Assembly (NCBI RefSeq): GCF_910592395.1
Contig: NC_088308.1
Span: 21,033,501 to 21,097,500 of the forward strand
DNA: 64,000 bases
Direction of reading: 5' to 3'
From: Lineus longissimus
Lineage: Eukaryota; Nemertea; Pilidiophora; Heteronemertea; Lineidae
Shown in pieces: positions 36,295 to 49,489 of the stretch. The notes beneath the pieces are model-generated. The model saw nothing but the letters and a program-made list of their open reading frames with translations, ran no database searches and was not told where the DNA came from. The position numbers and the translations under genes were made by a program. Position 1 is the first letter of the stretch. Each line of letters opens with the position of its first letter.

Positions 36295-36864
36295 CTGTTT
36301 GTGATATCCATCTATTGGTTTAAATGGCTATACCCAATGGCGACGTGTAACTTTGAGGAGCTATCGACCCAGGGCGACTAGCAGACCATTACACCGGAAG
36401 CCATCGACACTGGTATTAGGGGGGGGTCCTTTGCTCCACCATCTCGATCTCTGATCGACCCCGGCACTGACCTTTATTGATAGCGGTACGGTGCGATTCT
36501 CCGGACCGTTCTGTTAATGTGTTTAGCTGGGCTCACGGCTTTGGTTACATGCCACCAGCTTTGTCCATGATGTTTATTTGTAAAGTATCTTTATGCAACC
36601 CTTCGGGGTTGAAATCGGAGACGCTCCTATCAGAGGCTTTGATGAAAAGCCGACCAGAACAAGCAACATTTCCCAATTATCAATGGAAAGTAATTAACGG
36701 CTATACTCCCCTGGTTCTGCCCACGGTAGTATTTAGCCTGGGGGCCGATGCTGAGACCAGGAAGGCTGTTTGTGATATCCATCTATTGGTTTAAATGGCT
36801 ATACCCAATGGCGACGTGTAACTTTGAGGAGCTATCGACCCAGGGCGACTAGCAGACCATTACA
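36295..36864. mobile_element. TRIM-like element with identical ~98-bp terminal direct repeats
   Basis: Positions 36295-36393 and 36766-36864 are the same 99-bp sequence with no difference that I can find. Dropping the first shared C, each repeat starts TG and ends CA (TGTTTGTGATATCC..AGACCATTACA), as retrotransposon LTRs do. Eighteen bases inside the left repeat lies TGGTATTAGG (36411-36420), similar to the TGGTATCAG primer-binding site for initiator tRNA-Met. A purine tract AGGAAGG sits just before the right repeat. The 372-bp interior codes for nothing recognisable. I see no clear target-site duplication, so a plain segmental duplication is the alternative. Confidence 0.6.
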
Positions 36865-39800
36865 TCTGTCCGAAATAGTGGCACACGTATAGGACTGACA
36901 TGACTGAGAAAACCAAATTCGACTACGGTAGCAGCATACTAGGGCAAAAAAGTATCCGTATATGAAAACAAGAATCAACTACAATGAATTTTTCATTTCT
37001 TAAAATACATTTGAATATCCAGCTTGTGCAAAACCTAGAACCGGTATGTATTCGTGAGGTATTTGTTGAATTTACATATAAGGAAATTGAAAAGATAAGA
37101 AAATAGAAATTCTATGGTCGAGTTTTTCAATTTTACAAAGCTGCTTTGCATTTCAACGCCTTACAGTTACCAGGTTGATTATAACATGATAAACAGCATT
37201 TCACCGTAGTTTATGACAATAGATATATCATCCAGAAATCAGGATTTTTTGCCCCTACGTCATACATATACAAAACATCGGCAGGGGGAGTACATTGAAA
37301 ACAACTCAGAGTGGTTATGCCAGGATGGAGATATACACAATTACAAAAAGACGATGGCAATTATCAGAAAACGTACCTTAGTGCCAATAGTGTACATGTC
37401 CCCTACTATACATGTCAACATGTATGGTATCACCACAGAACAGTCTGTGGTATCACTGACATCTGTAAACAGAGTTATGTGTGTCACTGATAGTATTGAC
37501 GAACTGGTATAGTAAAAAATTAACATGCAGCTGACACGGGCATCGGCAGACTGTCATCGCAATCGAGGCCTTTTTAACAGGCAGGAGATTATTGGTGAAT
37601 GAACTATTGATGCTTTTGCGAGTTCAACATTCATACGTTTAGTTAGATGAGTTAGATGAGAGTTATCAGATCAAGCCCTAGTCGCTTGCAACCCGTAGAT
37701 GAAAGAGAAAATGCTGTAATCACGAGCCGTGCTGCGACGAACGAGTTTAACCGCGGAGGTCTGAAAAACTTTCTCACGAAGGCTGCGCGCGCAGCGACTT
37801 CCACGTTTCATCCGCCGTTGTTCAAAACCGTGTTAGTCGTTAAGTCTTTATGTGAAGTAAAGGCATTCAATGAAAGTGAAAATTATTAAGGATGCACACT
37901 TTACGAATTAACCATAAGGGGAAAACATCTTCTTGCATTGTGTGCTGAAGTTTGAACAGCCAGGCCCTGAGCTGAAAAAAACAGATGACTGTCAATCGCC
38001 CCACCGTAATTTGGTCACAACAGCAGATGATGATGACAAAGTACACTATGTTATGTTAGCTAAAAAAATATCAGCCGGGTTGGCCCAATTCCATAGATAA
38101 CCATCTTCGCCAATCTTCACCAATCTTGGTCAATAATATTGATAAAGTAGTAGCGGTGCACCACAGCTGACATCGGCAAGTTGTCATCAAGATAGACTCT
38201 AGTGGCATCTGTAACAGCCTCAAGAAATATATCTGTAATGAATAATTGATGGTCCTGTCAGGTCAGTCTGGAATAATCGAAGTGAGCAACAAATAGACTA
38301 GAAAGCTTGGACTTTTTGTACTGCCTTACGAGTTGTCTACGTTAAGGCATTGGAAAGAAAGAGAATATAAACACGTACACGTCATTTTAATCAAACTCTT
38401 CGGTCGGCTTTTCAGAGCTGGATTTAAGTAATGAAATGAATCCAGAAGTATTAAGGTAGCAGGAAGGGTTGGGCGTTTGTGGTTTCTGAGTCTGAGGGGG
38501 TTGGTGTCTGTTGACTGTGCTTTAAGAGAGACTAGGCATGGCGCCAGTCTCTCTTAAAGCACAGTCAACAGGCATTTGGTCTCAGTATTTGGGTAAGTAC
38601 AGAATCAAGCCAGCTCAGAGAGCAATGGTTGAACGATGCTGTGGACAAGTCCAAGGATACTGCATCAGTCACGACCAACTTCTCATCAGAAAGCGTCACC
38701 ACCAGCATATTCAATGTTCAGTTCCAACCTGTACCAGTCCAATGCACGCCTGTCATGGTCAGCAGTGGTCAGCTTAGCGCGATATGGAATATTCTTCCGA
38801 AACTCAAGCGAGGGAAGTCTGCTCATTAGCATATCTCGCGCACTGCTCCTTCTGGTCAAACATCGTAGTGTATTGCAATGGAAAACGTCTGGCTTTACGC
38901 CAGACTAATAAGTGAAAAACTAATAGGTAAAGAATTTCTACTTGCGCGAGGCTGCTGTGATAAAATTATCATTGCAGAGACTCCGGTGACGTACACATTT
39001 ATTTTTTACAATCAAAAATGCCCTCAAAAGAAGACATGGAATGATTATTTTATTGATATTTCCTACTATATACCTTCCAATTATCACTTTATACAAATAG
39101 ATCGGCGTTAGGTCGCATGCTTTTCTTTCCTGGTGACACTATAAAGCAAAATAGTTGCAACCCCGTAAATGCGCTATAAGTCCAATAATAAGTGACGGTG
39201 ACCCGTTATAAATGTTTCGCCAGCTTCGTTTTTTTGCCGCTACGCGGCGCTTTGGGCCCTTGCGTCAAGAAGGATAATTGATACTGTGAAATGATACAGG
39301 CTAATCAAAATCCAGCGTGTAAGACGCGGAGACCTTGTCTTTGTCCGAGAAAATAAACAGTGGTAAAAAAACCGGGTTACAAAAATTTGCAAACTCACGA
39401 TACGTACACATCAGCGCTTGTCGCATCTGATATCGCATGATCGACCACGCGGCCGGCAGTGTGACAGAGAGGGTAACTCTCTCCGACAGCTCATGTTTCC
39501 CCGGGACTTTGGTTTCCCAGCCTTGATAGTGCATTACAAGTATTCGTAAAAGTGTTTCAGCTCTCAGATTACCTTGACCGATCGAATACCTTGACATTCG
39601 CAATCAAAACTGTCGCCTAATGTAACCAAACGCGCGATCCGCGGCTTCAATCCCGGTGTGTCAATACCACAGAAACGGATATCTCGAAAATCAGGAGCGC
39701 GAGTCCAATGGCAATAACTGCATTCATGACTAATTGCAATTAAAATCAATGAGTTGACACTATGCCAAGAAGTAAAAAATACATGTTTCCTTTGCTCCTG

Positions 39801-42800
39801 AAGCAACGAGAACAATCTGACAATAATCGTCACAGTTTAGGTAATTAGTAGAACTGGACCAAATATAATAATTATCGTTCAATCAGACGATTGGCGTTTC
39901 ACTTGTTTATAGTATCCTTGAAGTTTGGCTCAAACCAATGTTTTCCCTCAAGTACGGACACCACTTAGAGAACAAGACAATTTGTCAATGTAGCCACACT
40001 AATGGGCATTTTAATTTGGTTTAGTCTGAAGTGTTGTATCATACAATCATGTATCGCTAAACAGAAGTCCTTGGGGCAAATGAAAGACGTCAGTTACGGA
40101 CTGTGTTTCTCCACCGTTTGAAATCGACAACCGAATCTTATTCAAGTGAATGTATGTTAACAGTAATAATGCTTTCGTAAACGGGCAATTACTCCCAACA
40201 TTTGGATCATGTCTCAGTCCAAATGACCATGTAAAATCGTTTTAGAAGATTTTCAGAACCAATTGCGATCAAAGCTGCGCAGTAAACATCATTAAGGGAT
40301 CTCTTTAGGTTTCAGGGCTGGCATCATTAACCATTGAGATGCTTTCATTTGACGAAGAGGATTGGGATGATGTTTTTACCAGTATCAATATGAGAAAGGT
40401 ACTGTTAATACATCCAAACGCATACACTGATTTCAATCATTGTGAATAAAATCAGAAATAGCTCAGTGATTTGATACAGAATGTCTCTAGCTAATTTTAT
40501 CGATTTAATGACCTTTTTGAAAAAAACATTCTAGAAATAGTTTTTCGCGCCAATGACGTCATTACTGGCAGCTTTGTACTAAAGTTCGAGTCGTTTCTCT
40601 AAAAATCAAGTCGAATTTTCGAATGGGAAATTAGGTTCATTCCTCGGCGTTTTAGTGATTGATATGGGCGATAGAGGTTTTCCCATATTACAGCAGATGC
40701 CATGATAATTTTAATCAAATAATTTGAAAGGAAATCGAAATTACCTGGGAAATGAAATCGCAAATATTATAACAGGCTCCAGGTGTTATTTCAATCCAGG
40801 TTAGGACGACACAGCATGTATTAAAGTATGACCTTCCAACATCACGGCTGCGGCACTGTGGTGGTCCTACAAGAATAAAATGTTAAATATAATGTCTGCT
40901 TTGGAGAATGATCATTTGCTACAGTTACAATTTGATATAAGTAAATTTGAAATCGAATATAAATCGACCTAATAGGAAATCCTTGAAAGTCTCACGTACA
41001 ACCTTAATTTCCCTCATGGTGAAGAGGGGCCTGGAGGATTACTGGTATCTGCTGCTTTAACGACGTCCTTTTACCTTCAGGGAACATTTCATATTTAAGA
41101 CATTTGAACCAAGTAATTTAGAACTGTAATGAAACTTACAGATTAACCGATGGCTCTTCTGATTCATCAAAAGAAGACCCTGGTACTGTCAATTCGAGCG
41201 CGATCTTGATGCGAGAGTTCCATGAGTACCTTCTGTGAACTCTCACTGTCACGCAAGGCTTTTGTTGATAATAGCTAAAGGGTTTAACTTCGGAGAGACT
41301 GGGGACTTGGAGAAGTGTTGGCGAGGTTCCAAGCTTTACATGTGATTACAATAAAAGGAGTGACGCTTTTGACAATTTTGTTTCTTCTGTTCGTTTTGCG
41401 AAATACGGGTTCTTTTTTGTCGATTATAGCAAATCTAAGGGAAGAGCGACATCAATGTGTTTACCCGCTTAGACTTATCTATGGTATTGTCTCACCAGTT
41501 GTAAAGATAGGGCTGATGTCCTTTAGGCTGTCAACCAGAAGGTTTATAAATAAAACGTTGGGGCGTTGGCTTTCATTACCTGTAGCGTGGCAATAACAGT
41601 ATTTGATACGTTTTGTAATGACATTACCAGTAGACATGATGGGATGAATCGTATTTTTTGTTGTCTCTTGACTGTCGTTCAGACACAATCCTTTCATCTG
41701 AGTTTTGGATTGAAAACGTTATTTAGTCGAGGTGTCTTCTGCACCATATCAAAGCGATTACGTCTGGAAATATGAGGGCGGGAAAGCTGCCAGGCTCTGA
41801 AGGATCAGCTCTTAGTTCTAGTTCGGAATGCAGGGGGCTTTTGTGATTAAGTTTGCTCGACTAATTCATTGATTGAACAATTTCATGATACCCCATAAGT
41901 ATTCCTCGCAAAATGTGGTACATTGTAATTTGCTAATCAAAAAACTATTAGAAAGCGTGGGTAGAACTACATATACATATCTTCCTGTCCAATTAATGAA
42001 AAGAAAAAAAGTCGAAACTGAATTACTGTCTTACCGAGCCAAGGACGGGAAATATCAATGTCGATCACTTCGGCGTAAATACAACCCGTGCCACCAGTCA
42101 ATACCAGTGCATGAACCTCGAGACCCTGTTCTAGGACATGGGTACAACTTCCGTCTTTGGGAGTTATCTTGGGATGTAGCTCGATCTGATTCCTAAACAA
42201 ATTAACGGGGAATGAATCGGTCAGAGGTCAGCCATATTGTCAGAATGTGTTTCAGCGAACCATCATGTGGATTCTCAGCTTATCCGCCCTTTCATCTGAC
42301 TAGTTCAAGGGAGTTTCCCCGAGGCAGCAGCTGACCCAGGCAGCCTGTCAATGTCTTTGCCTCACCCTGCAGGGACTCCAATTAGTCGTGAGCTTGAGTG
42401 GCCACGGAGGAGGTCCCCCATCGGCGTACTAGCACTCCACACAACGGATGCGTCAACTATACATGCACATCTCTGGCCTCAGCTCAATGACTTTCCACGC
42501 TTGGTTGACATCACAGGAAATGAATAAAAAACTCATCTTCCTCCAAACGGGCAAGAACACTCAGGAAACCTGAAATTCGGCATACTTTTGTTGTTGTTTG
42601 AAATATATTTATGTGATGTGTCTGTTTGTCGCTTTCATATTGAAAGGCTCGTGATATCAAAGTACCACAAACGAGCATGCGGCGATAACCACTCGTTTGC
42701 GGTGGTCATTTCGCAGGTCAAGCGATTCAATATGTACGCTGTAAAGCTCTCGATTACCGGTTTTACCTACAGAAGAGAAATCCTTTGGCAGGCAGCTGCG

Positions 42801-44942
42801 ATTTAAATCGATTCAATTGACACTATCCTCTTTTCTTCCGTCAAAAATATACCCTAACCTTTATACATTGTGGTGTGAGAAGATGACGTGTACCACCGAG
42901 AAGAATGTACTTTTACACCACCAAAGGAATGGTCTTTTGCCAGAAACAACACGTTGAGCCATTTACGCCCAGCTTTCTCGCAATCGCCTCTCCTTCACCC
43001 TACGATCAGTGACCCCCGTCGCTGTAGCCAACGCGTTTGTTCTTCCAATTCCATTCCAGCAGATATTCAGCGTTCGCACCCAAGGACCGGCCCCCGGACA
43101 AGGAATATGATAAATAAAAGCTTCCGTTGAGTCCAAGATTTTAAAGATGACCCCATTTCATTATGTAAAACTGTCCTTGAATTACGCCCCAAATCTACAG
43201 GATGCCTAAATTACTGAACTTGAAAACCGAAAATGCCGGGTCGTTTTGATGGTTTCACGTAAAGCATCATCTCCACGAACAAGAGAAGCAAACTCGTGTA
43301 AAATTATATAAAATAAGATATGTCTTACTGAGAAGAGACACAACAGTATCCGAGTTACGAAACAAAATTCTTCACTTCGCTTGTAGGCTATTTTCGGGAT
43401 GAGAGCTTAGGACAGAAGTATAACAAAAGAATAGTTTTGCTCTGTAATGCTTCTTCCTATTACATTTGTAGCTTATACTAATCTAAAAGAAAGCTTGTTT
43501 GAAATATCAAGGTACAACCAAAGCTGCAAGCCATATGTCCGCCTAGTCATATTCCTTTCTAATTTTTTTCTTCTCGAATTACATGTCACCCAGGTCCGCT
43601 ATTTCGGTTTCATCTTTTCCATGTTTCCTTGTAGAAAAAGATCTCCATCTGAATGATTGCAAGCAAATATCATGCGATTGCCAAAAGACGGGGAAATGGC
43701 AGTGACCTCAAATAGTTCGTACTTGTCTAACAGGCTATCTTATAAATAACTGTTTCTATTGTCAGCATCAATAGTGTTCCCGGGAATTTTCCCCCCGTAT
43801 TATATCCAGCACAGTAACATGTGGTTTATCAATGTTCTTTTTTCTTGCTCGTAAAAGAAGAAATCGAAACCCTGGATCACTCGGGAGTGGTAAACGAATT
43901 ACCGAACCACAAATATGTTGTCATCATTTGAAAGGAAACTCTGTGTCGTAGTGAGCTAATGGCAACTCCCTGCACGCTCCCTTCCTTTTTAGTTATTATG
44001 CTAACTCTCACTCTTCACCAGGAACCCATTATTTCTATATCTTCCATCATTCCTGCGAGGCCATACAAAATATGCTCTGACCTTTTGGGCCGGTTATCTT
44101 GGTTTTTAATAATGTGTTCTTTGAAACCAAATGGATCATCTATGATAGGTTTGCCGCATCTTCTAGTACGACCTTGTAATGTGCTCCTCCTCCAGTATAT
44201 TGTATATTATACATGTATACTGTAAATTATACATGTACATCAAGGCTAAGCTTTATAAGAAAAATAATTAGTGTCTAAAAATTTGACTTTCTATGACTTT
44301 AGGGAAACCAATAAGCTCCCCGAGCCCTGCTGAGGTCCGATCTATATCTTTAAAAAATAGATCCGCTCATATCCACATTAATTCAGATATCTGAGATCAC
44401 GAAGAAAGAAATGTTTGATATAAAGTTGATGTAAAAAGGGTATGCCTAGCGCCTCCACCATTAATAAGCAGCAGAGGCCAAACTCATTCCACTAATCGAC
44501 TGCTGCGAGATCGCATAGCCATTAGACAGACTTGCTTTTTAACCTGTTTTTAAGGTAAATCGAACTGAGAGCTCGGGTCCAAGGTCACACGGACCTGAAA
44601 GCTTTTGGAGCCGTCGCGTCGATTGCGAAACAATCCTTTGGATTATGAGTGAAAACTAAGTACATTTTGTATTGGTTCGCCACGACAAGAAGTGAGTTGG
44701 CCGGGGAGTCGGCCGACATTCGGGTGGATGTGACATGATCGGCTGGATGTGCGCTTTCAGGTACATGCATATCGTACGTGGTTGGCTACTCTGTCTGAAA
44801 GCTACACGAAGTGAAATCAAAGTGATGGTCGTTAAGGAATTTGGAAGAAAAACATCTTAAATTGGCCACTACTTTTTTGTATTTAGTGAATCCTTGGTTT
44901 GAATGTTTCCAGTGAAAGAAGACGCCGATCTTCGTAAGTGGC
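36865..44942. other. Gene desert, no supported gene
   Basis: Unique AT-rich sequence. It includes the perfect hairpin at 38508-38571, a single perfect TGACGTCA at 40554-40561, and a ~98-codon frame without a good start at 38535-38829. Nothing else is recognisable. Confidence 0.5.
38508..38571. repeat. Perfect 26-bp-arm hairpin
   Basis: Left arm 38508-38533 (CTGTTGACTGTGC, TTTAAGAGAGACT) and right arm 38546-38571 are exact reverse complements over 26 bases, with a 12-base loop AGGCATGGCGCC. Pairing stops abruptly at both outer ends. The total length of 64 nt is in the range of animal pre-miRNA hairpins, but those normally contain mismatches. A young foldback insertion is equally possible. Confidence 0.9.
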
Positions 44943-45053
44943 TGGTGGTGGTGGTGGTGGTGGTGGTGGTGGTGGTGGTGGTGGTGGTGGTGGTGGTGGT
45001 GGTGGTGGTGGTGGTGGTGGTGGTGGTGGTGGTGGTGGTGGTGGGGGGGGGGG
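44943..45053. repeat. (TGG)n microsatellite with terminal G run
   Basis: About 34 uninterrupted TGG triplets (44943-45043) followed by about ten G. No gene flanks it, so it is unlikely to encode a polyglycine or polyvaline tract. Confidence 0.95.
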
Positions 45054-45576
45054 TATTCTCATATGAGATTTGCCAAGGCTGATCTACATCACAATCTTAC
45101 AAAATCAATGGCTAATATAATACAATGTAAATAACAGCTGTACGTAACTGATTCAAACACACTCAGATCCCATAAGAAGTGATTATCTCTAGTGCATGCA
45201 TCGAAGGGCACACTTCGTTAATTTGGGAAGTACAAGAACGTGTGAATAGATTTTATGGTCCTTGGCACACAGATCGATATGTTTAGATGACATCTGTCCA
45301 ATCATCTTCACGACTACTGGCGAATAAATCATTTATAGCTTGGCCAGCAGGCAAATTTATTGCGCGGATCAAGACAGTAGACGTAACCGTTTGTAATACG
45401 ATCTAAGGTTGCAATATCAAATTCCAATGTTGAAAAATTCGGAAGACGATCCTTTTTACAATATGATAAGCTGTGTCTGCTTAGTTACCGTTTCGATTGC
45501 GCCATGTCTGTTTAAATCAAGCTATCATGTCATGTTATATACTGGTATCTGCCATATATATTTGGTCGCAGCAATT

Positions 45577-45847
45577 CAGGCGCGGATCCAAGGGGGCACC
45601 CGGCGCACCCCCCCCCCCCCCCCTAATTCCGGCACGGTGTAAAAAAATTGTAGCCCAAATTAAAGTGGTGCTTAATATTTGAAGATCAGATGCCAGGAAA
45701 TCGCATATATGGAGTCTTATCTTAAATTTTTTTCTCGGGGAGGCCCCCCAGACCCCCCCGCCGTCGCTTCGCGCCTGCGGCGCTCACAATTCGGGCTTTG
45801 CCCTCAAAGTGCGCCCCCCCTTTCGAAATATCCTGGATCCGCCCCTG
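45577..45847. mobile_element. hAT-like MITE, CAGGSGCGGATCCA termini
   Basis: The left end is CAGGCGCGGATCCAAGGGGG and the right end, read as reverse complement, is CAGGGGCGGATCCAGG. Both interiors then carry G-rich sequence and GCGCAC. The 271-bp element has a 16-C run at 45608-45623 and the GC-rich GGGGAGGCCCCCCAGACCCCC segment typical of this widespread family. AGCA follows the right end, and AGCAATT precedes the left end, which may be remains of a target duplication. No transposase ORF, so non-autonomous. Assignment to hAT is from memory of the family. Confidence 0.75.
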
Positions 45848-48800
45848 AGCATGGCACTGTTTGCAGCGTTTCGTGAGACAACGAACACCTCCAGTTAGGT
45901 ATGAAATCCATCAGCCCACTGGGTCCTTTTGCGCTTTGCCATATCAATAGCCATCACAGTATGCAAGTACATGTAGTTTAGAATCAAATGACTTGGGTTA
46001 TGCTCAAGGCGGTGTAGTGTAGAAGCAATTAACTTGAGATGTATAAGACGACCTTGACCCATAATTAATCATGCTCTGAAGTAGAAACAATTGCTTGTAG
46101 ACCAATTAAGGATAAGTAGATTTTGCTGAAAGTGTTCAAGTTAAACGTCGTTAACCTTTTGTAATGGGATCTGTGGAAGCGCATGATAGCATCATTGCAA
46201 CAACAAAATAGTGTATCGAGTGAAATTGCCAACTTGCCTAAAATCACATTGGTTTTATTTCATTAAGGTCGATTTCAGCTGGCAATCTATTGACATTATT
46301 CAGTTGATTTTACCCCAAATGCCTCCACATACATTGTACCTTCCAAGCTGTTGGTTTGGAAATCTATAGGTCAGTGGTGCTTCGAAAGAGAGATAGCTCA
46401 AACCGTTTAACGCAATGTGACGTGGGGCGAACGTGGAAGTCAATATTTGTCAATTGATAAACCCAAGGAAACTTTAAGCTTCTATACCGGACATCCAATG
46501 CAAAAAGGACATTTTCCGCTGACAATTGCAGAGCGGAGCTGTGGCAGAGATTCAACGACACTAGTTTGTCATCAATATTACAAAACTACGACTTGCGATG
46601 ATATACTAGTATGTATTTCAGTGTTGCATAAAAAATATTGATTTGCCGCTAACCATCGACTTGCAGTAATAGCGTCAGCGGGTACAAACTCATCAGTTTC
46701 GAACAGAAAATATTATCAATATTTTCGCATGAAATACCGAGAATGAATATGGCTAATGAAAAAGCAATATATACGTCAACCGCGATGTCCGGTCAAGGTG
46801 CATCAAGGAAACTTCAAGATTGAAGTCTACTCAATTATTTACTGGCGAACTCGCGTTGACAGCTACTGTTATCAAATCTTATCAATCAATGGTACACAAA
46901 GGGCTAAATAAATTTCTCCGCTTGCAGAGCTGAAGCATATATACGAGGATAGCTACAGAGGCTGACCCAATCAAGTCTTGACATTTCTATTCAGGGTGTC
47001 CCGATCTTAACGCACATCGTGCAAGTCCGAAAAGTACCGCGCTTACAAACCTGACACGCCGGAGGAACGAAGGTGAGGTATACAGCACGCAATCTCTCCC
47101 TCGGGCATTATCATTGACCACGATAAATCTAACTTCCATGTCATTGGCAGGGTTACTCAGTTGCAATATTCGTACATAATCCGGCTACTGTCGGCCTGCA
47201 AACCCTCAGCAGTTGATTTATGGTCCATCACAGCAACGTAAATCTTATGGAATCATGTCAACAATACATTATAAGGGCGAAAAGACGTAAACCCTATCTT
47301 GGATGGTGCTAATGACCAATCACCGGAGAACTCTGGCGGCTGAGGTGAAGGGCTTATTATGATGAATGAAAATGAAAATTGAGTGACGGACAAATCTGTA
47401 GATATCATGGCGGACTCCGCAAAATTCTCACCATATCTTCTTCCTGGCAATGGGGGTTTGCCCACTGTTAAGGTCAAAAGTGAACATAAGCACAACAGAT
47501 TTTTTTGTGACTGTTTGACGGTTGTTGTAGTTTGTCCATAACTGGCTGATGGTGAGTGTTTTGGCAATGTACAAAAGAACTGTTGAAATAAAACGATGAT
47601 TCTCCATGTATATGTCATTGAGTAGAAAGGACATGCCGATTGTATTGGGTTTTCAACTGATTATGGAGACGTCTCAGAATAGGGGTCAATGACAATCGTC
47701 ACTGCGATAACATAATAACATCATCGCCGTCGTGCTATGAATGAACGCTGCGAGCACGATTCGTTGTTTTTTTATCATCAAATGCAATTCCGAGGCTGCC
47801 GTTAGCCAATCAACTCATAAGTCAGTAGTCAATTGCCAGTCCCTGACAGGTGCTAATTTCTGAATTGTTTGCTATTCACTGTATATTAGCCATTCTGTAC
47901 CGCGTTGTTTGGTGATGTCAATGTACTGTTGTTGAGATGATTAGTGCTGTGATAATGACATAAGAACTATGTTACATACAGAATGTGGGAAGCGGCTGCA
48001 TGCCCTATCCTTTCAAAAAAAACTTATTTCCTGGAATCCCCATTGAAACGATATGTTTAGGGCAAAGGCACTCCGTTTAAAAAAAATCCTTTCAGAATTC
48101 TCGAATATTTCATTGATAAGACAACCCTATCATTTAATCAATATATTCATCTCTATAGTACTTGTTACTGGAGTACATCAGGGCTCAGTTTTCTCACACG
48201 AAGCTTAAAATCACATACAGCTGTTCACAAAGCAGATTTCAGATATAAAAAAGAAACATTATCTACAAGTGAAGATGACACGTATATATTTCAACAGACC
48301 AGGAAAAGTGATGCCCGAAGGAAAAAACACTTAGCAAAGAAAACAAATATTATATCACAAATATTTTAGATACAATGTAATAAATCTGGTGATTTCGTCG
48401 TCGGCGAATACTGAAGAGCATTGCCTAAAAAAAGGTGAAACGTGATATAACAACGAGTGAATAGCCTGAGTGAAAACAACGTGCAGTCCATAGCATTTCA
48501 TGATTTTGATGTAGTGGCGATGGTGAGATATACAAAGGTATAAAAAGCCCTCAACATGTCAATATATACAATGTAGTGTTACAAACAACCAGTAGTTTAT
48601 AATACCTATTTTTGAATATTTGGCCATAAAGGCGAGATCAGCTCGACCACCGTTTTGAACGAAAACACTGGTGAGACAGGATGAGGTGAGATAGACAAGA
48701 AAAATCAGACAGAAAAGTTAGCACTCTTGAGCACCCCGGACGGCCAATTGTAATCATGATCGCATGCGACAAAAGTCTCATGTTTGCACAGGTCATCGTA

Positions 48801-49385
48801 CTGCTGCTTACGACCAAAATCGGTGCTCGCTCCGACCTGTGGCAACTATCAATATCAAGCCCAGCCATTACCGGTGTGACAGCGGATATAGTCCCCCTGG
48901 AGTCATAGTCCGGTAGCATTGTATTTGACCAATTAAGCAGCATGATCTATTGTACCGCTAACCCTAACCAAAACATTTAGCAATGCGGACTATTGTTACA
49001 CGGACTATCAGCCCTAGGACTACTATCCCCGTCACACCGGTCCTAACCGTAGACGAGCGATCATCTTCAGGCTCATCACAGTGCTATTTCTCGCAGGTAT
49101 CGTTTGCGGGGCACTTAACACTTTACGAGACCGATATATTTTAAAGCTGTACTACGTCAATAGGTTCTTATGTTCGCCTACACGTCAGCAGGATGTGCAA
49201 TATTGCATATAGATGATTGCATATAGATGGATGCCATGCCCATTATGGGCTATAAAATGTTACTGGCAAGAATATCTTAAGCAATATAAATAACATTGGT
49301 CGATGAATGATGCTAAATAGAAGGAAACCATAGACTGTTAAGTACTGTTAAGTTCGAGAGGCAGAGAGAGAGTCGTCCATCACAT
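45848..49385. other. Intergenic, no gene seen
   Basis: No recognisable exon or RNA gene. Open frames are short and lack family motifs on either strand. Confidence 0.5.
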
Positions 49386-49483
49386 GTGGGCGCGCTCCGA
49401 TCCGGAATCGAACCCATAACCAATAATGAGATGACAAGCGCGAACGGGCATGGCTCATTTCCGTTCACTGCGCCACTGCTTCA
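49386..49483 (-). mobile_element. tRNA-derived SINE (pol III A and B boxes)
   Basis: Read on the minus strand: GCAGTGGCGCAGTGAACGG with an A-box-like core (TGGCGCAGTGAACGG, 49475-49461), then about 48 bases, then GGTTCGATTCC (B box, 49413-49403), then GGATCGGAGCGCG. The two internal promoter boxes have tRNA-like order and spacing, but the 5' end GCAGTGG has no matching 3' acceptor strand. This is therefore a tRNA-derived SINE head or tRNA pseudogene and not a functional tRNA. The element's 3' extent is not defined. Confidence 0.65.
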
Positions 49484-49489
49484 GATAGA

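Noticed and set aside
40554-40561. Single TGACGTCA
   Set aside because: One isolated palindrome in a gene desert is expected by chance about once per window of this size.
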